Below, one piece after another: positions 4,802-7,850 of a stretch of DNA of 7,850 nucleotides; position 1 is the stretch's first letter, and the number at the start of each line of letters is the position of its first letter. The position numbers and the translations under genes were made by a program. The DNA is taken from positions 1-7,850 of the forward strand of contig JANXNT010000200.1 in assembly GCA_025353985.1 (NCBI GenBank). The letters are read 5' to 3'. The DNA is from Limnoglobus sp. GTDB lineage: Bacteria > Planctomycetota > Planctomycetia > Gemmatales > Gemmataceae. The notes under the pieces are model-generated. The model was not told where the DNA came from. It did not search any database and worked only from the letters and a program-made list of their open reading frames with translations.

Positions 4802-6184
4802 TCATTGATTCAGGAACCCCGACTGTCGCAGTGGCGTTTCGATCTCGGTGCCTCGGGCGAAGAGGCGGATGAGTGGCGTCGTCATAATCGTGGTGACGAC
4901 GGCCATCAGCACGAGCATACAGAACAGGCTCTTGGGGATCGCGCCGATGTCGTAACCAACGTTGATGACGATCAGTTCCATGAGGCCGCGCGTGTTCATC
5001 ATAATGCCGACGAGCGACGATTCCTTTCGGCTAAAACCGCTCACCCGTGCTGCCAGACCGCAACCGAGTAACTTGCCGACGGTCCCCGCGAGAATCACCG
5101 CCCCGCAGATTAGCCACATCGTCGTGCCGTTCAGCGAACTGATTTCCGTGCGAAGGCCCGTGTACGTGAAAAAGATCGGCAAAAAGAACGAAGTCACGAA
5201 GTCGCGCATTCGGTTCGTGATCGCCTCGCGAAGGGTGTCTTGATCGGACAATACCGCGCCGAGCAGGAACGCGCCAAAGATCGCAAAGATGCCGATGAGA
5301 TTCGTCAGCGTCGCGCAGATGAACATGATGACGATGAGGAACGCCGTTGCGTTCAATGTGAGCGTGCCGCCCGATTTGGCGAGCGACCGCGCGAAGAACC
5401 CGATGAGTATCGGCCTTGCTATGTAGAAGAGAATCGCGCTGAAGCCGATGGTGAGGCCGACCATTTTCAGCGTATCGACGATGTCGAAATGCGCCTTCGC
5501 CAGCGCCACGACCGAAGCGAGTAAGATCCAGCCGACGGCGTCGTTGATGGCCGCCGCCGTGATGACAATCGCGCCGAGTTGCGTGCGGTTGATGCCCCAT
5601 TCGATCATCATGCGGCCGAGCACGGGCAGTGCGGTAATCGACATCGCGATGCCGAGAAACAGCACGAGACCGAACTGCGGAACGGGCAAACCCGTGACCG
5701 GGTGCGCTTCGAGGTAGGGGTGGATCGCCGGGGCGAGCGCAGCACCCAGTGCGAACGGGAAGATCACGCCGATCAGCGAAATGAGTATCGCGGATCGACC
5801 GTTCTGTTTCAGGTGGTGAAACTCGAACTCCAGCCCGACGAGGAACAGCATGAATATCAGGCCGATTTGCGAAAGCACCGAGAAGATCTTCGGGTACATC
5901 GCCGCCGTAATCGGATCGGGCACGCCTTCGAGGTGCGGCACGAACACGGCCGCCGACAGCGCGGGGAACAGTGCGCCGAACAGCGATGGTCCCATCGCAA
6001 TACCCGCCACGACTTCGCCAACAACCGTCGGCTGCCCGAGTTTGCGTAACAGCATCCCGAACAGACGCGCCACTAGGATGATGACGATCAACTGAACCAG
6101 CACCGGCAGAAGCAAATCTTCGATATTCACTTTGCGAAGGGACATCGCAATCGACGCAAGACTCTCATCGGCAAACACAATCAC
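4802..6184 (-). CDS. CPA2-type cation:proton antiporter (KefB/GerN-like)
   Basis: A 460-residue inner-membrane Na_H_Exchanger-domain protein with roughly twelve to thirteen hydrophobic segments. It would exchange Na+ or K+ for protons, helping pH and cation balance. Family landmarks: GQPTVVGEVVAGIAMGPS after the first helix, LFLVGLEFE, the ion-binding AAAINDAVGW with N214-D215, IFGAFLLGAVLSD, and NTRGLMELIVINVG (N397-R399) near the C-terminus. The N-D pair, not D-D, is the arrangement associated with electroneutral exchange in this superfamily; ion choice cannot be read from sequence. It stops soon after the last helix and lacks the RCK/TrkA_N domain of KefB/KefC, so no nucleotide or glutathione gating is expected. 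The GTG start at 6184 has GGAG (6192-6195) 7 nt upstream; ATG at residue 14 lacks an SD. It lies 93 nt downstream of the ankyrin gene on the same strand. Confidence 0.93.
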   Translation of the reverse strand: MIVFADESLASIAMSLRKVNIEDLLLPVLVQLIVIILVARLFGMLLRKLGQPTVVGEVVAGIAMGPSLFGALFPALSAAVFVPHLEGVPDPITAAMYPKIFSVLSQIGLIFMLFLVGLEFEFHHLKQNGRSAILISLIGVIFPFALGAALAPAIHPYLEAHPVTGLPVPQFGLVLFLGIAMSITALPVLGRMMIEWGINRTQLGAIVITAAAINDAVGWILLASVVALAKAHFDIVDTLKMVGLTIGFSAILFYIARPILIGFFARSLAKSGGTLTLNATAFLIVIMFICATLTNLIGIFAIFGAFLLGAVLSDQDTLREAITNRMRDFVTSFFLPIFFTYTGLRTEISSLNGTTMWLICGAVILAGTVGKLLGCGLAARVSGFSRKESSLVGIMMNTRGLMELIVINVGYDIGAIPKSLFCMLVLMAVVTTIMTTPLIRLFARGTEIETPLRQSGFLNQ

Positions 6185-6239
6185 AACGAAACTCCGAAAG
6201 GCAGGCAGGCGGGTACCAACAACGGCAGGAGATCATCAT

Positions 6240-6245
6240 ACTATA
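6240..6245 (-). promoter_or_regulatory. Possible -10 box for the antiporter gene
   Basis: Minus-strand TATAGT (5/6 to TATAAT) lies 55 nt before the antiporter start. The sequence 17 nt further upstream (AAGCGA) is a poor -35, so this is only suggestive. Co-transcription from the ankyrin gene is the alternative. Confidence 0.25.
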
Positions 6246-6263
6246 GGGCATCGGTTGCTGTCT

Positions 6264-6283
6264 CGCTTCACTCCGCTTCACTC
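6264..6283. repeat. 10-bp direct repeat, two tandem copies
   Basis: CGCTTCACTC occurs twice head to tail. It covers the stop codon of the minus-strand ankyrin gene and the last bases of its coding sequence. It may record a small local duplication that set or shifted the C-terminus. Confidence 0.5.
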
Positions 6284-7762
6284 CTGCGACCACATCCTAG
6301 TCGCGAGGTCGAGCACGAACCGTCTGTCGTTGTCCGCAATGCATCCCTGCTCATCGATCACCAGGCAGATCTTTCCGCCTGCCACTTCGATGGCGTTTCC
6401 GACCAGTTTTGCAAGGTGGCTGTGAATCCACCCCGGCGATGAGCCAGTTGTCTCGACGGGTTCCATCGCCAGGGTCTCGGTGTCCAAACGGTATACCTGC
6501 GTCACACCAAACCGTCGCTCGCCGAGATACCCGAGGTTTCCAATGATGTAGATCGCGTTCCCAACGAGCGTGGCCGTGTGGAAGTCGGTCGGAGAGAAGA
6601 CTTCCTTGGGGTAGCCGTAGATGTCGAACATGCCGTCGCCACGGTGGACGATCACGTCGTTGTAGATGCAGAAGTCCTGGTCGTAATAATCCTCGTGTTC
6701 CCCGCCGATCTCGATTACCCGCCCGTCCGGCATTTCTGTGAACGACTTCCCGTAACGGTCGAAGCACCAGATCGCAGGGCCGTGGAAGTCTTCGGATTCA
6801 AATTGCGAGCGGGCGCTGTATGCTCCTTTCCCGCAAGCGACCATCGCCTGCCAGAACGGGAGATTCATGAGTTGAGGGTTGGCGATGCCGAAAATCCAAT
6901 GCTTCGCCGCATGATAGTCGTCGGGCGAAATGTCGATCCAATCCTTCCTCGGTCGCTTCGTCAACTCGTCCCGAATGCTCTCGTGCACGTCGGCGATATC
7001 AGCCCCCGCGAGAACGAGCATCCTGGCGACCTCAAGATTCTCGGCAGACCGGATCGGCGTGCGGGTGTCGCTAACGAGAAGTGCGTTAGCCCCGGCATCA
7101 AGGAGCAACCGCACGCACTTCGCATCGCCGTTCCCGGCCGCTTCGATCAGGGCCGTCCCGCCGAATTCATCGGTCGCGTTGGGATCGACGCCCTTTTCGA
7201 GAAGCCAGTGCAGCATTGCCGAATCATGCACCTCAATCGCAAGCATGAGCGGTGTTTTCCCGCATTTTCCAAGATCGTGAAGGTCCGCTCCGGAAGTCAG
7301 TAGCAGTTCCGCCTTGGCCAGGTCACGCGTCTGGAGGCTCAGGAGCCACGGAGTTCGGTTCCATCGGTCTCGGGCAAACAGGTCATCGCCGAGTTCGATC
7401 CGCTCCCGGACTTCTTCAAACGATCCGAGAGCCACGGCCCTGTGAAGCGGTGACCATCCCAACGGAGCATTGTCTGCACCAGCCTCCAGCAGTAGGCCGA
7501 CGGCGTCGAACCGCGCAATCCGAGACGTAACGCTGAGGGCCGACTCGTCGTAGTCGCTGACGGCATTGAGATCGGCACCGCGTTCGATCAGGAGGCGGAC
7601 TCCGGGGATAAGCTGTTGATCTTCGAGGATGGATCGACCGTGCATCACGTCGATCATCACGGTATAACCAAAGGGCTTCAAATATCGTGCGTCGGCACCA
7701 GCGTCGAGAAGAGTACGGATCGTCTTCAGATCGCCTTCTTTTGCCGCTTCGCTAAGTTCCAT
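6278..7762 (-). CDS. Ankyrin-repeat protein with Kelch-like C-terminal half
   Basis: A 494-residue protein with no signal peptide or membrane helix, so probably cytoplasmic. Residues 1 to about 265 are seven or eight ankyrin repeats, with recognisable cores such as EGDLKTIRTLLDAGAD, GWSPLHRAVALGS, GKTPLMLAIEVHD, GGTALIEAAGNGDAKCVRL and VARMLVLAGADI. A linker (270-325) leads to a beta-rich C-terminal region (326-494): AIWCFDRYGKS, GGEHEDYYDQDFCIYNDV, FSPTDFHTATLVGNAIYIIGNLGY, VYRLDTETLAM, PGWIHSHLAKLVGN and AGGK. These resemble Kelch/galactose-oxidase-like blades, too few for a whole propeller. Ankyrin arrays bind protein partners; the partner is unknown. The frame opens at GTG 7780, but ATG 7762 has GGAGGG five bases upstream and begins directly on the first repeat. 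A TATTAT at 7814-7819 could be its -10, with no good -35. The antiporter gene follows on the same strand. Confidence 0.9.
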   Translation of the reverse strand: MELSEAAKEGDLKTIRTLLDAGADARYLKPFGYTVMIDVMHGRSILEDQQLIPGVRLLIERGADLNAVSDYDESALSVTSRIARFDAVGLLLEAGADNAPLGWSPLHRAVALGSFEEVRERIELGDDLFARDRWNRTPWLLSLQTRDLAKAELLLTSGADLHDLGKCGKTPLMLAIEVHDSAMLHWLLEKGVDPNATDEFGGTALIEAAGNGDAKCVRLLLDAGANALLVSDTRTPIRSAENLEVARMLVLAGADIADVHESIRDELTKRPRKDWIDISPDDYHAAKHWIFGIANPQLMNLPFWQAMVACGKGAYSARSQFESEDFHGPAIWCFDRYGKSFTEMPDGRVIEIGGEHEDYYDQDFCIYNDVIVHRGDGMFDIYGYPKEVFSPTDFHTATLVGNAIYIIGNLGYLGERRFGVTQVYRLDTETLAMEPVETTGSSPGWIHSHLAKLVGNAIEVAGGKICLVIDEQGCIADNDRRFVLDLATRMWSQE

Positions 7763-7767
7763 GCTTA

Positions 7768-7773
7768 CCCTCC
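7768..7773 (-). promoter_or_regulatory. Strong Shine-Dalgarno of the ankyrin gene
   Basis: Minus-strand GGAGGG ends 5 nt before ATG 7762. It lies within the extra six codons that a GTG start at 7780 would add, which argues that 7762 is the true start. Confidence 0.75.
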
Positions 7774-7850
7774 GATACACGTTTCCGGTGACGCCATCCC
7801 CTTCCCCTTGCTGATAATAGGAGGTGGTGAAGTCACATCCACGGTAGGAG

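Noticed and set aside
4313..5071. 252-residue plus-strand open frame
   Set aside because: It spans the end of the 4158 gene and the start of the antisense antiporter region, is rich in Arg/His low-complexity sequence, and has no recognisable domain; a frame shadow.
5031..5600. 189-residue minus-strand open frame
   Set aside because: Out-of-frame reading of the antiporter gene; it is His/Arg-rich with no hydrophobic segments.
6578..7303. 241-residue plus-strand open frame
   Set aside because: Antisense shadow of the ankyrin gene, whose repeats are unmistakable on the minus strand.
7819..7829. AGGAGGTGGTG as a plus-strand SD and GTG start
   Set aside because: The spacing to the GTG is only about 2 nt, and too little sequence follows to judge a coding region.

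Overview
The window looks like chromosomal DNA from a planctomycete, most likely of the Gemmata type. Three things suggest this. The first gene starts with the short CxxC...CxxC zinc-ribbon leader that planctomycetes often attach to unrelated proteins. The second encodes a secreted PQQ-like beta-propeller whose mature N-terminus begins with the WPQWRGP signature common in that phylum. Start codons include GTG and TTG, with variable Shine-Dalgarno (SD) strength. This placement rests on recognised protein style, not on a marker gene.

Layout, left to right. (1) Positions 19-1383 (+) encode a zinc-ribbon plus PrsW-type intramembrane metalloprotease. (2) Positions 1389-2654 (-) encode a secreted PQQ-like beta-propeller protein, convergent with PrsW and separated from it by only 5 nt between stop codons. 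(3) Positions 2655-2892 are a regulatory gap. It holds two inverted repeats near the propeller gene and a forward promoter whose -10 region is bracketed by a perfect 10-bp inverted repeat. A short leader with competing hairpins and a 26-codon ORF follows. (4) Positions 2893-3780 (+) are a toxin-antitoxin locus in HigBA-like order. The RelE/HigB-superfamily toxin is broken by what reads as a 4-bp tandem duplication (TTAA to TTAATTAA); the XRE-type antitoxin gene is intact. (5) Positions 3840-4796 (+) hold two small membrane-anchored proteins of unknown function, 6 nt apart and apparently with their own promoter. (6) Positions 4802-6184 (-) encode a CPA2-type cation:proton antiporter, again convergent with a 5-nt gap. 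(7) Positions 6278-7762 (-) encode a large ankyrin-repeat protein with a Kelch-like C-terminal half. Its start codon is fixed by a strong SD.

Functionally this is a mixed accessory or housekeeping stretch, not one pathway. The best candidate for a second look is the toxin-antitoxin block: operator, structured leader, overlapping small ORF, frameshifted toxin and intact autoregulator-like antitoxin. The two-gene membrane unit beside it is unrecognised. No tRNA, rRNA, CRISPR array, integrase or transposase was seen, and no intergenic gap exceeds 300 bases.
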